Source: Ornithinimicrobium sp. CNJ-824 (lineage in GTDB: Bacteria; Actinomycetota; Actinomycetes; Actinomycetales; Dermatophilaceae). Taken from it: a stretch of 64,000 nucleotides of DNA. How positions within the stretch are numbered: position 1 is the first letter of the stretch; each line of letters begins with the position of its first letter. Shown one piece after another: positions 16,736 to 27,390 of this stretch. The notes beneath the pieces are model-generated. The model was not told the origin of the DNA, did no database searches, and was given only the letters and a program-made list of their open reading frames with translations. The position numbers and the translations under genes are program-made. The DNA is taken from positions 1-64,000 of the forward strand of contig NZ_MKKA01000033.1 of NCBI RefSeq assembly GCF_001942405.1, read 5' to 3'.

Positions 16736-19440
16736 CTACCGGCCGTCCTCCCCGATCACCCGCAGGCAGCCCTGGCCCCCCTCCTCCGGCGGGGACTGGG
16801 CGTCGGACCCGGCAGGCACGGCCTCCGCGGCCCGTGCCCTCCCGAGGTTCCAGCCCCACAACGGGTCCGGGTCGGTGTCATGGCGCAGGTTTGCCAGCAC
16901 GCAGGCGGCCAGCTGGTCGGGCAGCCGCTCGGCGATGACGGGGGTGGCGTCGGGGCCGAGCGAGGCGAGGTAGACCAGGTCGAGCCGCCCGGTCTGCTCG
17001 TAGCGCTCGATGTTGGCCCCCGCGACCCGGGCCTCGGGGTCGGCCACCCCCAGCGCCAGCAGCATCGAGGCGCCGGCGAGCAGCGCGGCCCGGGGGACCC
17101 AGCGGCCGGAGAGCCGGACCCCGGCCACGAGGACCATGACGACGACCAGTCCCAGCCACAGCTCGAACAGGTCGACCAGGACCCGGGTGACCGTGTAGCC
17201 GTAGGCCTCCTGGTAGACCGCCATCCGGAACAGGGCGGAGGCCACGACGACCAGGGTGAGCACCCCCAGCGTGCCCAGCAGCGCCCTCAGGAGGAGCCGG
17301 TCGCCCCGGGTGCGCCGGGGAGCCACGCGGCCGGCGAGGCCGATCGTCCCCAGGGTCAGGGCCGTGGCCACCGTGAGCTGGGCGAAACCCTGGTGGACGT
17401 ACTCGGCGTAGGTCAGGCCGGTGCTGCGCCGGACGAAGTCGTGACCACCCCACATGGCGCTGGCCTGGGCGACGAGGAACCCCAGGAGCACCGCCACGAC
17501 CGCGCCCACGGGCACGGCCCACTCCCAGGGACGGGTCACCGTCCGTGGCGAGGGGGTGGCGGCCCGCTCCACCGGGGGCGGGTTGAGCGCCAGGTAGGTC
17601 CCGGCGAGCACCACACCGGCGACGAAGAACCACAGGAAGGCGCGCAGCACCAGGGTGTCGGCCAGGACCAGGTCGACGTCGGGCAGCAGCCGGTCCACCC
17701 AGGCCCCGAAGACGGCGTCGCCCGAGGCGAACAGCCCGCCGAAGACCACGAGGGCCACCGCCGACAGCACGACCGTGCGCACGACCGGCCACAGCAGCCG
17801 GTGGCCGCGGGTGGTCGCCAGGGTCCGCTGCAGCAGGGGCAGTCCGCGCACCGCCGAGAGCACCCAGGCCGGGGGCCCCAGGAGCAGCGCACCCAGCCGA
17901 CGGGCACCCGTGAGGGCCGTGGTGACGAGCAGGCCCACGACGAGGAGCACGAGCACGGGCAGCCACTCGGCCGCCCGTAGGACGACGAGGGCGCCCAGCC
18001 CCACGCTGAGCAGCGCGCTGACGACGGTCCAGGCCGCGCGCCGGCGCACCGAGGACCAGAGCACCAGGCGCCGCCGGCGAGCAGGACCGTCAGCAGTCCG
18101 AGACCGGCGTCGTGATCGGGCAGGACCAGCGCCGCGAACGCACCGATCCCGACCGCACCGACCAGCTGGACCGGCGCGGCGGGCATACGCTCCGGCGGCC
18201 AGAGGCGGCCGAAGAGCGGGTCCACCGCGTGGGCGGCGGGCCCCTGGGCGACGGGGACGGCCACGGGGCCAGGCGTCGCCGCCCCGGTGGACGGGCGCTC
18301 CGTGCTCCCGTCCTCGCGGCTGCCGGCGGGGCGGCCGGACGGTGGGCGCACGGGAAGCTCGACCCGCAGGCAGGCACCGGGACGTCCGTCCGGGCGCGGG
18401 TGCGCCGACACCGAGCCGCCGTGCAGCTCGCAGATCCACCGGGCGATGGCCAGGCCCAGCCCCGTCCCGCCGCCGCGGTCGTCGCCGCGGCCGTACCGGG
18501 TGAACACCGCCTCGGCACGATCGGGCGGTATGCCGGGGCCCTCGTCGACCACCTCCAGGCGCCAGCGGTCCATGGGCACCGGGTCCTCGGACCCGTCCGG
18601 TGACGTCCCCGTCTCGCCGGGGCCACGGACGTGCAGCGTCACCGTGCCGCCGGTCGGGCTGTGCCGGCTCGCGTTGTCCAGCAGGTTGCCCACGACCTGC
18701 GACATCCGGGCCGGGTCGACGAGGACCTCCAGGTCCGTCGGGGTCACGACCGTCCGGTGCTGCACGTCCCGGGCACCGAGCCCGGCCTCGGCCACCGCCT
18801 GGGTGAGCAGGTCGGCCGCCGAGGTGGGCGTCAGGACCAGGGGCACCGCCCCCGACTCGAGCCGGGTCAGGTCGAGCAGGTCCGTGACCAGGTCGCTGAG
18901 GCGTTCGGCCTGGGCGAGGGCCCCCTGCAGGGCCGCGTCGTCGGGCTGGACGACCCCGTCGACCAGGTTCTCCAGCAGGGCCCGCTGGGCGGCGAGCGGG
19001 GTGCGCAGCTCGTGGGAGACGGTCTCGAGCAGCTGCCGGCGGGTGGTGTCGGCCCGGTCCAGGTCGCCGGCCATCCGGGTGAACGCGTCGGCCAGCCGCG
19101 TGACCTCGTCGTGACCGGTGGCGGTGACCACGGTGCTGTAGTCGCCGGCGGCCATCCGGTCGGCGGCCTCGGTCATCGCCCGCAGCGGAGCCGTCATCCC
19201 CCTGGCCAGCCACTGGGTGACCACCAGCGCCACCGCCAGCGTGACGGGCAGGGTGAGCCATCCCGGCACGCCTGCCCCACGGCCGGCCTCGAGCACGACG
19301 ACCGCCGCCAGGACGCTGCCGGCCACGAGCAGCCCGATCTTGGTGCGGACCGTCCCGACACCGCCCAGCGGGCCAGGGGCACGGTCGGCCGTGCCCGGCG
19401 CCACGGGGGCCGGACCGGTCCGACCCTGCTCAGCGGGCAT
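16736..19440 (-). CDS. Sensor histidine kinase fused to a polytopic DUF4153/DUF4173-like membrane domain (one frame break)
   Basis: About 901 residues after repair. Residues 30-85 hold two membrane segments and a HAMP linker; the phosphoacceptor box is TVSHELRTPLA (about 140), then NLLDNASRH, DEGPGIP and GGTGLGLAIA for ATP binding. After about residue 370 a proline-rich linker leads to PLFGRLWPPERMPAAP and a membrane region of about ten segments resembling DUF4153/DUF4173 proteins. The frame slips by one missing base near 18072, within an LLAGGA/RRLVLWSS junction. The response regulator gene overlaps its start by 11 bases. The signal is unknown; the membrane domain could be the sensor or a separate function. 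Confidence 0.8.
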
Positions 19441-20140
19441 CCTGGGCCTCCAGCGCGTAGCCCACGCCGTGGACCGTCCGCAGCCGCTCGGCCCCGATCT
19501 TGGCCCGCAGCGCCTTGACGTGGCTGTCGAGGGTCCGGGTTCCTCGCGCGTCGGCCCAACCCCAGACCTCCTCCATGAGCTCCGCCCGCGTGCGGACGGT
19601 CCCGGGGGCCAGCGCCAGGGTGGCCAGCAGCTCGAACTCCAACGGTGTCAGGTGGACCTCGCCGCCGGCCCGGAGGACCCGACGCTCGGCACGGTCGACG
19701 AGGAGGTCGCCGCAGCGCAGCACCGGCGGAGGGTCCACGGCCAGCGCCCGGGCACGGTCCACGCGCCGCAGGAGGGCGCGCACCCGCGCGACGACCTCCC
19801 GCATCCGGAAGGGCTTGGTGAGGTAGTCGTCGGCGCCCACCCCCAGCCCGACGAGGACGTCGGTCTCCTCGGCGCGGGCGGTGAGCATGAGCACGGGGAC
19901 CGGCCGGCGGGCCTGGATGCGGCGGCACACCTCCAGGCCGTCCATCCCCGGCAGCATCACGTCGAGCAGGACCAGGTCGGGCGGGGTCGCCTCGCACGCC
20001 TGCACGGCGGCCGGCCCGTCGTGCACCTGCTGCACGCGCAGCCCGTCGGCCCGCAGCCGGTCGGCGAGCGCCTGGTTGATCGTCGGGTCGTCCTCGACGA
20101 CGAGCACGAGCGGCGCGTCCGGCGCGGGCTGGGGAGGCAT
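19430..20140 (-). CDS. OmpR-family response regulator
   Basis: 236 residues. Receiver domain: VLVVEDDPTIN (acidic pair), LVLLDVMLPGMDGLEV (phosphoacceptor Asp near residue 54), VLMLTARAEETD and YLTKPFRMREVVARV (conserved Lys). The C-terminal winged helix has VHLTPLEFELLATLAL, LMEEVWGW, RTLDSHVKALRAKIG and VHGVGYAL, the OmpR/PhoB signature. ATG at 20140 follows a G-rich stretch. It partners with the overlapping histidine kinase. The target genes are not evident; the adjacent dusB is transcribed in the same direction but is unlikely to be a target. Confidence 0.95.
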   Translation of the reverse strand: MPPQPAPDAPLVLVVEDDPTINQALADRLRADGLRVQQVHDGPAAVQACEATPPDLVLLDVMLPGMDGLEVCRRIQARRPVPVLMLTARAEETDVLVGLGVGADDYLTKPFRMREVVARVRALLRRVDRARALAVDPPPVLRCGDLLVDRAERRVLRAGGEVHLTPLEFELLATLALAPGTVRTRAELMEEVWGWADARGTRTLDSHVKALRAKIGAERLRTVHGVGYALEAQDAR

Positions 20141-20227
20141 GTCCTCAGGCTAGGAGGGTGGGCGTGGACGGGGGGCGCGGGACGTGTGCAGATCGTGTGA
20201 AGGTCGGCCGCCGACCCGGTGGCGCCG

Positions 20228-21479
20228 TCAACCGCCGGAGACCGACAGCTCGGCCTGCGCCACCGACGCCGCCTGCTCGGCGTCGAGCTCGCGCGAGTCG
20301 AGCCAGCGGTCCGGGAGCGCGACGACGCGGGCAGACCCGGCCCGGCCGCGCTGCCCCTCGGCCGCCTCCCCGGGCCACGGCTGGTCGAGGTCGAGGGTGT
20401 CGACGAGCCGGTCCAGCGCGGCCAGCGAGTCCACGAGGCCCAGCTGGTGCCGCAGGTCGCCGCCGACGGCGAAGCCCTTGAGGTACCAGGCGATGTGCTT
20501 GCGGATGTCCCGGCACCCGCGGGCTCGTCCTGGTGGAACTCCACGAGGAGCTCGGCGTGGCGGCGCAGCACCCGGGTGACCTCGCGCAGGTCGGGCACGA
20601 CCCGTACGTGGGAGCCGGCGAAGGCGGCCGCCAGGTCGGTGAACAGCCAGGGTCGCCCCAGGCAGCCGCGTCCCACGATCACCCCGTCGCAGCCGGTGCG
20701 TTCGACCATGGCGACCGCGTCGTCGGCGGACCAGATGTCCCCGTTGCCCAGCACGGGGATGCTGGTCACCGCCTGCTTGAGCTCGGCGATGCGGTCCCAG
20801 TCGGCCTGCCCGGAGTATGCCTGCGCCGCGGTGCGCGCGTGCAGTGCCACGGCGGCGACCCCCTCCTCCTCGGCGATCCGGCCGGCGTCCAGGAAGGTCT
20901 CGTGCTCGGCGTCGATCCCCACCCGCATCTTGACGGTGACCGGGATCCCCGCCGGGGCGGCCTCGCGGACGGCCGCCCGCACGATGCCGCGGAACAGGTC
21001 GGTCTTCCAGGGCAGGGCCGACCCGCCTCCCTTGCGGGTGACCTTGGGCACGGGACAGCCGAAGTTGAGGTCGACGTGGTCGGCCCGGTCCTCGTCCACG
21101 AGCATCCGCACCGCCGCGCCGACCGTCGCGGGGTCCACGCCGTAGAGCTGGACCGAGCGCGGGTCCTCCCCCGGACCGTGCTCGATGAGCTTCATCGAGA
21201 TCGGCGTGCGCTCGACGAGGGCGCGGCTGGTGATCATCTCGCTGACGTAGAGGCACCCCGCCCCGGACCGGCTCCGGCGGTCCCGGCGTGGTCCAGCCCC
21301 TGGTCGCCGTACTCGCGGCACAGCTGCCGGAAGGCCCGGTTGGTGATCCCGGCCATGGGCGCCAGCACGACCGGTGCCTCGATCCGGTGCGGGCCGATCT
21401 GCAACGGGGGCAGGAGCGGACGCCCCGCGGGGACGGGGGTCTCCGGGGCGGGCGGTGCGAAGGGGTGGGTGAGCGTCAT
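20228..21479 (-). CDS. dusB: tRNA-dihydrouridine synthase (two one-base frame breaks)
   Basis: About 417 residues after repair. Motifs: PVVLAPMAGITNRAFRQLCREYG, VSEMITSRALVE, VDLNFGCPVPKVTRKGGGSALP (catalytic Cys), TVKMRVGID, ALHARTAAQAYSGQADWDRI and VLGNGDIWSADDA. Breaks near 21262 (before CLYVSEMI) and near 20520 (before CRDIRKHIAWYLKGF) are each repaired by one added base. The enzyme reduces specific tRNA uridines to dihydrouridine using FMN and NADPH. Start ATG at 21479. It lies between glyS and dgt as in many actinobacteria. Confidence 0.92.
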
Positions 21480-21582
21480 GACGTCAGCGATTGTCCCATC
21501 CGCGCGGAGATGCCCAGAACTCCCTTCGGCGCGGCACGCCCGGCCACCCGGCCGGGCGCGCCGCGGCCGTGGGGCGGGCGCG

Positions 21583-22131
21583 TCAGGCCTGCTGGCCCTC
21601 GTGCCGCCCCTCGGCGAACTCCTCGACGATCTTGGCGTTGAACGCCGGGAGGTCGTCGGGCGTGCGGCTGGAGACCAGGCCCTGGTCGACGTGGACCTCC
21701 TCGTCGACCCAGGTGGCCCCCGCGTTGCGCAGGTCGGTCTTCAGGCTGGCGTACGAGGTGAGCGTGCGGCCCTTCAGCACGTCCGCGTCCGCCAGGATCC
21801 AGGCGCCGTGGCAGATCACACCGACGGGCTTGCCGGCCTCGAAGAAGTGCCGGGCGAAGGCCACCGCGTCCTCGTCCATGCGGATGTGGTCGGCGTTCAC
21901 CACGCCACCGGGCAGCACGAGCCCGTCGAAGGCCGACGGGTCGCTCGCCGACGTGGTCTGGTCGACGGTCGCCTCGTGCCCCTTCTTGCCGGTGATCGCC
22001 CCCTCCTTGGCGGAGACGAGCACCGCGCGGGCACCGGCCCCGGTCACCGCGTCCCAGGGCGAGGTCAGCTCGCTGTCCTCGAAACCGTCGGTCGCCAGGA
22101 AGGCGATCGTGCGTCCGTCCAGCTCTGCCAT
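21583..22131 (-). CDS. DJ-1/PfpI family protein (general stress/deglycase type)
   Basis: 182 residues from ATG at 22131, which has GAGGAGG seven bases upstream; an earlier in-frame start at 22227 lacks one. Motifs: IAFLATDGFEDSEL with the conserved Glu, DGLVLPGGVVNADHIR and VGVICHGAWILADADV, in which the nucleophile-elbow Cys is followed by His. This is the YhbO/PfpI subgroup, whose members protect against glycation or act as peptidases; the exact substrate is uncertain. Divergent from the LysE-type exporter gene. Confidence 0.9.
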   Translation of the reverse strand: MAELDGRTIAFLATDGFEDSELTSPWDAVTGAGARAVLVSAKEGAITGKKGHEATVDQTTSASDPSAFDGLVLPGGVVNADHIRMDEDAVAFARHFFEAGKPVGVICHGAWILADADVLKGRTLTSYASLKTDLRNAGATWVDEEVHVDQGLVSSRTPDDLPAFNAKIVEEFAEGRHEGQQA

Positions 22132-22232
22132 GGCAGATCCTCCTCGTTCTCGGGGTCCTCGGTCCCGTCCACCGTATGCCGCGTCCGTGCCGGTCGCACG
22201 CGCGCGGCGTACCCACCCGCACCGCATACCCT

Positions 22233-22847
22233 GTGCCGGTGCCGCTCTCCCTCGCCGTCGCCGGGCTGCTCACCGGGTGGGCCCTCATCGCCGCCGTGGG
22301 CGCGCAGAACGCCTACCTGCTGCGGCAGGGGATCGTGCGCCGTCACGTGGGTCCGCTGGTCGCGCTGTGCGCCCTGTCCGACGTCGTCCTCATCCTGGCC
22401 GCGGTCCTGGGGATCGGTGCCCTCGTCGAGGCCTGGCCCCCCTTCCTCCAGGTCGCCCGGTGGGGCGGCGGGGCCTTCCTCGTGGCGTACGGGCTGCTGG
22501 CCGCCCGGCGCGCGCTCCGGGCGGAGGAGTCGCTGCGCGCCGCCACGACCGCCGACCGGGGCCTGGGGCCGGCCCTGGCGACCATGGCCGCCCTGACCTG
22601 GCTCAACCCGCACCTGTACCTGGACATGGTCGTCCTCGGGGCGATCGCCAACAGCCACGGGCCGGGCGACCGGTGGTGGTACTACGCGGGTCTCGTGGTG
22701 GCCAGCGTCACCTGGTTCACCGCCCTCGGCTACGGCAGCGGTCGGCTGCAGCCGCTCTTCGCCCGGCCCCGGGCCTGGCAGGTGCTCGACGCCCTCATCG
22801 CCGTGGTCATGGTCTCGCTGGGCGTGGGGCTGGTGCTCGGCGGCTGA
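22233..22847 (+). CDS. LysE/ArgO-type amino-acid exporter
   Basis: 204 residues from GTG at 22233 (GTG at 22239 is also possible). Six hydrophobic segments, starting with LSLAVAGLLTGWALIAAVGAQNAYLLRQG, whose GAQNA(Y/F)xLRQG motif is the LysE/ArgO hallmark. The ALTWLNPHLYLD segment in the middle contains the conserved NP. Members export lysine and arginine and are usually controlled by a LysG/ArgP regulator; none is present here. It ends four bases before the stop of glyS in convergent orientation. Confidence 0.9.
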   Translation: MPVPLSLAVAGLLTGWALIAAVGAQNAYLLRQGIVRRHVGPLVALCALSDVVLILAAVLGIGALVEAWPPFLQVARWGGGAFLVAYGLLAARRALRAEESLRAATTADRGLGPALATMAALTWLNPHLYLDMVVLGAIANSHGPGDRWWYYAGLVVASVTWFTALGYGSGRLQPLFARPRAWQVLDALIAVVMVSLGVGLVLGG

Positions 22848-22850
22848 GGG

Positions 22851-24250
22851 TCAGCAGCCGAGGAGCCGCTGGGCCAGGTAGCCCTCCACCTGGTCGAGCG
22901 CCACCCGCTCCTGGGCCATGGAGTCCCGCTCACGGATGGTCACGGCCTGGTCGTCGAGGGTGTCGAAGTCCACCGTCACGCAGAACGGCGTGCCGATCTC
23001 GTCCTGGCGGCGGTAGCGACGGCCGATCGCGCCGGCGTCGTCGAAGTCGACCATCCAGTGCTGACGCAGCCGGGCGGCGAGGTCCTTGGCCTTGGGGGTC
23101 AGGTCGGCGTTGCGGGACAGCGGCAGGACGGCCACCTTCATCGGCGCCAGCGGGGGTCGAGCCGCAGCACGGTGCGCTTGTCCACCCCGCCCTTGGCGTT
23201 GGGAGCCTCGTCCTCGGTGTAGGCGTCCACGAGGAAGGTCATCAGCGAACGGGACAGCCCCGCCGCCGGCTCGATGACGTAGGGGATCCAGCGCTCCCCG
23301 GTCGCCTGCTCGAAGTAGGACAGGTCCTGGCCGGAGTGCTCGCTGTGCGTGCCCAGGTCGAAGTCGGTGCGGTTGGCCACGCCCTCGAGCTCGCCCCACT
23401 CGGACCCGGTGAAGTTGAAGCGGTACTCGATGTCCACGGTGCGCTTGGAGTAGTGCGAGAGCTTGTCGGCCGGGTGCTCGTAGTGGCGCAGGTTCTCCGG
23501 GCGGATCCCCAGGTCGGTGTACCAGCTGGTCCGCTCGTCGATCCAGTACTGGTGCCACTCCTCGTCCTCGCCCGGCTTGACGAAGAACTCCATCTCCATC
23601 TGCTCGAACTCGCGGGTGCGGAAGATGAAGTTGCCGGGGGTGATCTCGTTGCGGAAGCTCTTGCCGGTCTGCGCGATCCCGAACGGCGGCTTCTTGCGCG
23701 AGGCACCCATGACGTTGGCGAAGTTGACGAAGATGCCCTGGGCGGTCTCGGGGCGCAGGTAGTGCAGGCCGGACTCGTCCTCGACGGCGCCCAGGTAGGT
23801 CCTGAGCATCATGTTGAACTCCCGCGGCTCCGTCCAGGCCTTGTTGCCGCAGCTGGGACAGGTGATCTCGGCCAGCGGCACGTCGTCGGGGTTCACCTCC
23901 TTGCCCTTGCGGGCGGCCCTGTCGGCCACCGCCTCCTGCAGGTGGTCCACCCGGAACCGCTTGTGGCAGGACTGGCACTCGGTCAGGGGGTCGGAGAACT
24001 CGCCGACGTGGCCGGAGGCCACCCAGGTCTGGCGGGGCAGGATGATCGAGGAGTCCAGGCCGACGACGTCGTCGCGGGTCTGCACCATCGAGCGCCACCA
24101 CTGCCGCTTGATGTTCTCCTTCAGGGCCACGCCCAACGGCCCGTAGTCCCAGGCCGACCTGGTGCCGCCGTAGATCTCCCCGCACGGGAACACGAAGCCA
24201 CGGCGCTTGGCGAGGGAGACGACGAGATCGACGGTGGAGGTCTGCGACAT
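22851..24250 (-). CDS. glyS: Glycyl-tRNA synthetase (one-base frame break)
   Basis: About 466 residues after repair, the eukaryote/actinobacteria-type homodimer. Motifs: [23 protein letters not shown], a CQSC...CPSC zinc site, [14 protein letters not shown] (class II motif 2 region), [20 protein letters not shown] and [17 protein letters not shown] (motif 3). Near 23148 one base is missing between RLDPR and [11 protein letters not shown], after which the anticodon-binding domain ([18 protein letters not shown]) continues to 22851. Start ATG at 24250 ([18 protein letters not shown]). An essential gene, so the break is almost certainly a sequencing error. Confidence 0.95.
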
Positions 24251-24313
24251 GGGCGCCAGTGTACGGTCCCGCCCGGGCCCGGCCGGACCCTGCACGGGAC
24301 TTACGCTGGTGCG

Positions 24314-24673
24314 GTGCCCGACACGTCCCCTCCCTCAGATCCCCACCCCCGGCGCGCCTCCGCGACCCCCGACGGGGGGCCGGGACCCGGTCCTCTCCGG
24401 TATGCCGTGGAGCAGCGCTCCCTGCCCGTCCTGACCCGGTTGGCGCGGCTGCCGGTGTGGCTGCCCTTCCTCGTCCTGCTCGTCCTGATGCTGGTCGGCG
24501 GCTTCGTCGGCGGGGCGGTCGGCTGGGTCCTGGTCGGCCTGGCGCTGGCCTTCATCCTGTGGCTGCTCTACCTGTCGTGGCCCCGGCTGACCACCGTGGA
24601 ACGCCTGATGCGGGCCACCGTGCTGCTGCTGTTCGCCGTCGTCACCGTCACCCAGCTGGTGCCCCGGGGCTGA
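24314..24673 (+). CDS. DUF6703-like small membrane protein
   Basis: 119 residues from GTG at 24314. A proline-rich N-terminus of about 40 residues is followed by [27 protein letters not shown] and two further hydrophobic stretches, so two to three membrane spans. The [22 protein letters not shown] block is typical of actinobacterial proteins annotated as DUF6703. Function unknown. Its end overlaps the end of the zinc ABC ATPase gene by 26 bases in convergent orientation. Confidence 0.65.
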   Translation: MPDTSPPSDPHPRRASATPDGGPGPGPLRYAVEQRSLPVLTRLARLPVWLPFLVLLVLMLVGGFVGGAVGWVLVGLALAFILWLLYLSWPRLTTVERLMRATVLLLFAVVTVTQLVPRG

Positions 24674-25468
24674 TCCCGTCGTCGCGGGCGGGGTCGTGCG
24701 CGTGCGGGTCGTCGAGGAAGGGTCCCTGCGCGTCCCCGTGCAGCGCTCCCAGCCCGTAGGCCGACGTGAGGTGGGCGGGGGTGAGCACCTCCTCGGGCCG
24801 CCCCCAGGCCACCACCCGGCCGGCCATCAGCACCACCTGGTCGGCCGCCCGGGCCTCCTCGAGGTCGTGGGTGGTCAGGACCACGGAGTGGCCGGCCTCG
24901 TGCTCGGAGTGGATGATCCGGTCGATCGCCCTGGCCGAGACCATGTCCAGGCCGGTGAGCGGCTCGTCCAGGAAGATCGCCACGTGGTCCTGGGCCAGCG
25001 CCTGGGCGACGTAGACCCGTTGCCGCTGGCCCCCGGAGAGCTCGCCCAGGTGCCGGGCGGCCAGGTCCTCGATCTCCAGGGCTGCCAGGGCCGCACGGAC
25101 CCGCTCGCGGTCCTCCCGCCGGGGGCGGCGCCACCAGCCCAGCGTGGGGTAGCGGCCCATGGCCACGACCTCGCGGACCGTGATCGGCACCCCCTCGGGG
25201 ACGGCCACGTGCTGCACGACGTACGCGATCTGCGACTGGGCCCTCGCGGCGCTCGTGCCGAGGACCTCCAGCCTCCCTGCGGCCACCTCGTGCAGGCCGG
25301 CGAGGGCGTGCAGCAGGGTCGACTTGCCCGACCCGTTGGGTCCGATGATCGCGGTCACCTGGCCGGCCGGCAGCTCGAGGCTGGACCGGTCGACCGCCAG
25401 GTGTCCGTCGTAGCGCAGGACCAGGTCGGTTGCCTGGCCAGGGGCGTGCACCCGGTGCCGGCGCTCAT
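24648..25468 (-). CDS. znuC: Zinc ABC transporter ATP-binding protein (probable frame break near start)
   Basis: The main frame from GTG 25451 gives 267 residues: Walker A GPNGSGKST, signature LSGGQRQRV, Walker B AIFLDEPLTGLD and switch TTHDL. Upstream, ATG at 25468 overlaps the permease stop (ATGA) and gives MSAGTG; joining it to the main frame needs one added base, consistent with other errors here, so the real start is probably 25468. The ATPase energises the adjacent permease and works with the zinc-binding lipoprotein. A Mn specificity is possible, but the His-rich binding protein and the Fur-type regulator favour zinc. Confidence 0.88.
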
Positions 25469-26304
25469 GCCGTCACCGCCCTGGCGCGCGCCCGCCGACG
25501 GAGCCGGGTGACGGGCAGGATGACGAAGAAGAGCACGATGGGCACCAGCGCCATCGTCGCCGAGGCGGCCGTCTGGAGGTGGTAGCTGACCACGAGCCCC
25601 AGCCAGACGGACAGCGCCCCGACGACCATCGACACGACGAACATCTGGGGGATCGTCCGGCTCACCAGGGCCGCGGTGGCGGCCGGCCCGACGAGCAGGC
25701 CGAAGACCAGCAGGGTGCCGACGGTGCGGAAGCTGCCGATGACCGCCACCGCGATGAGCACGAGGAGCAGCGCGTGCGCCAGGCCGGGGCGCATCCCCAG
25801 CGAGCTCGCCTTGGTCGCGCTGAAGCTCAGCGAGAGGAACGGCCGGTAGAGCAGGACGGAGGCCACCAGCACCACGACGACCACACCCGCCTGCCAGCGC
25901 AGGTCGGTGGCGGTCACCCCCAGCGCGTCCCCGAAGAGGATCGAGGTCAGGCTGCCGGTGTAGGAGCTGCTCCGGGAGATGATGACGACCCCGAGCGCCA
26001 GCATCCCGACGAAGAGCAGCCCGATGCCGGTGTCCTCCTTGAGCAGGGTCGCCCGGTGCACGTAGTGGATGCCGGCGACCATGACGACGGCGGCCACGGC
26101 CGCCCCGAGGTAGACGTTGAGGTCCAGCACGACGGCCAGGGCGATGCCGGGCAGCACCCCGTGGACGAAGGCGTCCCCGAAGAAGCTCATGCCCCGCAGC
26201 ACCAGCCAGACCCCGACGACGGAGGCCATCAGCGCCGCGAGCAGCCCGCCGAGGAGGGCTCGCTGCTGGAAGCCCAGGAGGAAGGGCTCGACCCACCACT
26301 GCAT
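25465..26304 (-). CDS. znuB: Zinc ABC transporter permease (ABC-3 family)
   Basis: 279 residues with eight or nine hydrophobic segments. LRGMSFFGDAFVHGVLPGIALAVVL near the N-terminus and SFRTVGTLLVFGLLVGPAATAALVS are ABC-3 metal-permease landmarks. Start ATG at 26304, preceded by AAGGAT; it lies 16 bases after the znuA stop. The stop overlaps the likely ATG of the ATPase gene. The product forms the membrane channel through which metal delivered by the lipoprotein enters the cytoplasm. The extreme C-terminus is basic (RLRRRARARAV). Confidence 0.92.
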   Translation of the reverse strand: MQWWVEPFLLGFQQRALLGGLLAALMASVVGVWLVLRGMSFFGDAFVHGVLPGIALAVVLDLNVYLGAAVAAVVMVAGIHYVHRATLLKEDTGIGLLFVGMLALGVVIISRSSSYTGSLTSILFGDALGVTATDLRWQAGVVVVVLVASVLLYRPFLSLSFSATKASSLGMRPGLAHALLLVLIAVAVIGSFRTVGTLLVFGLLVGPAATAALVSRTIPQMFVVSMVVGALSVWLGLVVSYHLQTAASATMALVPIVLFFVILPVTRLRRRARARAVTA

Positions 26305-26320
26305 ACCGTGATCCTTCCCG

Positions 26321-27318
26321 TCAGCCCAGCGCGTCGGCGATGAGCCGGGCGTCGGTGAGCATGAGGTCGGCGTAGGTGGTCGCCCCCGACCCCTCCGGCC
26401 CGACCGACCCCACGTAGAGCTCGACGACCTGGACCTCCCCGCCCGCCTCGGCGGCGACGGCCTCGACCAGGCTGGAGCTGACGGCGGTGTTGGAGAAGAC
26501 GGCCGGGACACCGGCGTCCTGGACGACCTCGACCAGCTCGGCCAGCTCCTGCGACGACGGCTCCGCGTCCGTCGAGCCGCCGGGGACGACGACGCCCAGG
26601 AGGTCGAAGTCGTAGGCCTGGGCGAAGTAGCCGAACGACTGGTGGTCGGTGACCAGGACGCGACGCTCCTCCGGGACGGCCGCCAGGATCTCCACGACCT
26701 GCTCGTGGACGTCCCGCAGCTCGGCGGCGACCTGCGTCCCGCACCCGGCGTAGCGTCGTCGCCGGTCACGGTCGCGAGCTCCTCGCCGACGAGCTCGGCG
26801 GCCGTCGCCATCCGTGAGGCGTCGAGCCACACGTGCGGGTCGTCCCCGTCGTGCGCGTGCTCGTCGTCGGCGTGCTCGTCCTCCTCCCCCTCGTGGTCGT
26901 CCTCGGCGGGCCCGGTCGTGCCGTCGAAGGGCAGCGGGTCGAGCAGGGGGGCCAGCTCCAGCACCCGCGCTCCGTCGGACCGGGCGTTCTCGATCGCCGC
27001 GCCCAGGCCCTCCTCCAGGCCCAGGCCGATGGCCACCACCAGCTCGGCCTGGGTCAGCTGCGCGAGCTGCGCCGAGGACGGCGCGAACGTGTGCGGGTCG
27101 TCGCCCGGTGCCATGAGGGTGCTGGCCGTCCCGCCGTTGCAGGTCACCACGTCCTGCACCACGCTGCCCAGCGGTGTCGTGGTGCTGACGGCGACGGGTG
27201 CCGACGTGCCGGTGCCGCCGGTCCCGGAGGCACCGTCCGGTGCGTCGGCGGACGGGGTGCCACAGCCGGCGACGACGAGGGAGACTGCCGCGGCGAGGGC
27301 GGTGCCGGAGGTCCGCAT
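26321..27318 (-). CDS. znuA: Zinc ABC transporter substrate-binding lipoprotein (one-base frame break)
   Basis: About 332 residues after repair. The signal peptide ends in a lipobox (VVAGC, Cys near residue 19). The middle contains a His/Asp/Glu loop ([20 protein letters not shown]) before PHVWLDA, the hallmark of zinc-specific binding proteins, and a C-terminal metal ligand region [15 protein letters not shown] missing base near 26757 interrupts the frame between TVTGDDA and [12 protein letters not shown]. First gene of znuABC; transcribed divergently from the Zur-like regulator with a dyad between them. Confidence 0.92.
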
Positions 27319-27329
27319 GGTCTGGCTCC

Positions 27330-27354
27330 TGATAGTTACTGAGATCGGTTATCA
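27330..27354. promoter_or_regulatory. Candidate Zur operator
   Basis: The only AT-rich patch nearby. A dyad TGATA-N15-TATCA lies centrally in the 72 bases between divergent znuA and the Fur-family gene, so one site could control both. The layout matches Zur/Fur boxes, though the arms are imperfect beyond five bases. Confidence 0.6.
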
Positions 27355-27390
27355 TTAGCGTAGCACCGTCCCGAGCCGAGGAACGCCACC

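Noticed and set aside
20533..24673. Long plus-strand frames opposite dusB and glyS
   Set aside because: Only the last 120 codons (24314-24673, DUF6703-like) look like real protein; the rest is the shadow of minus-strand genes.
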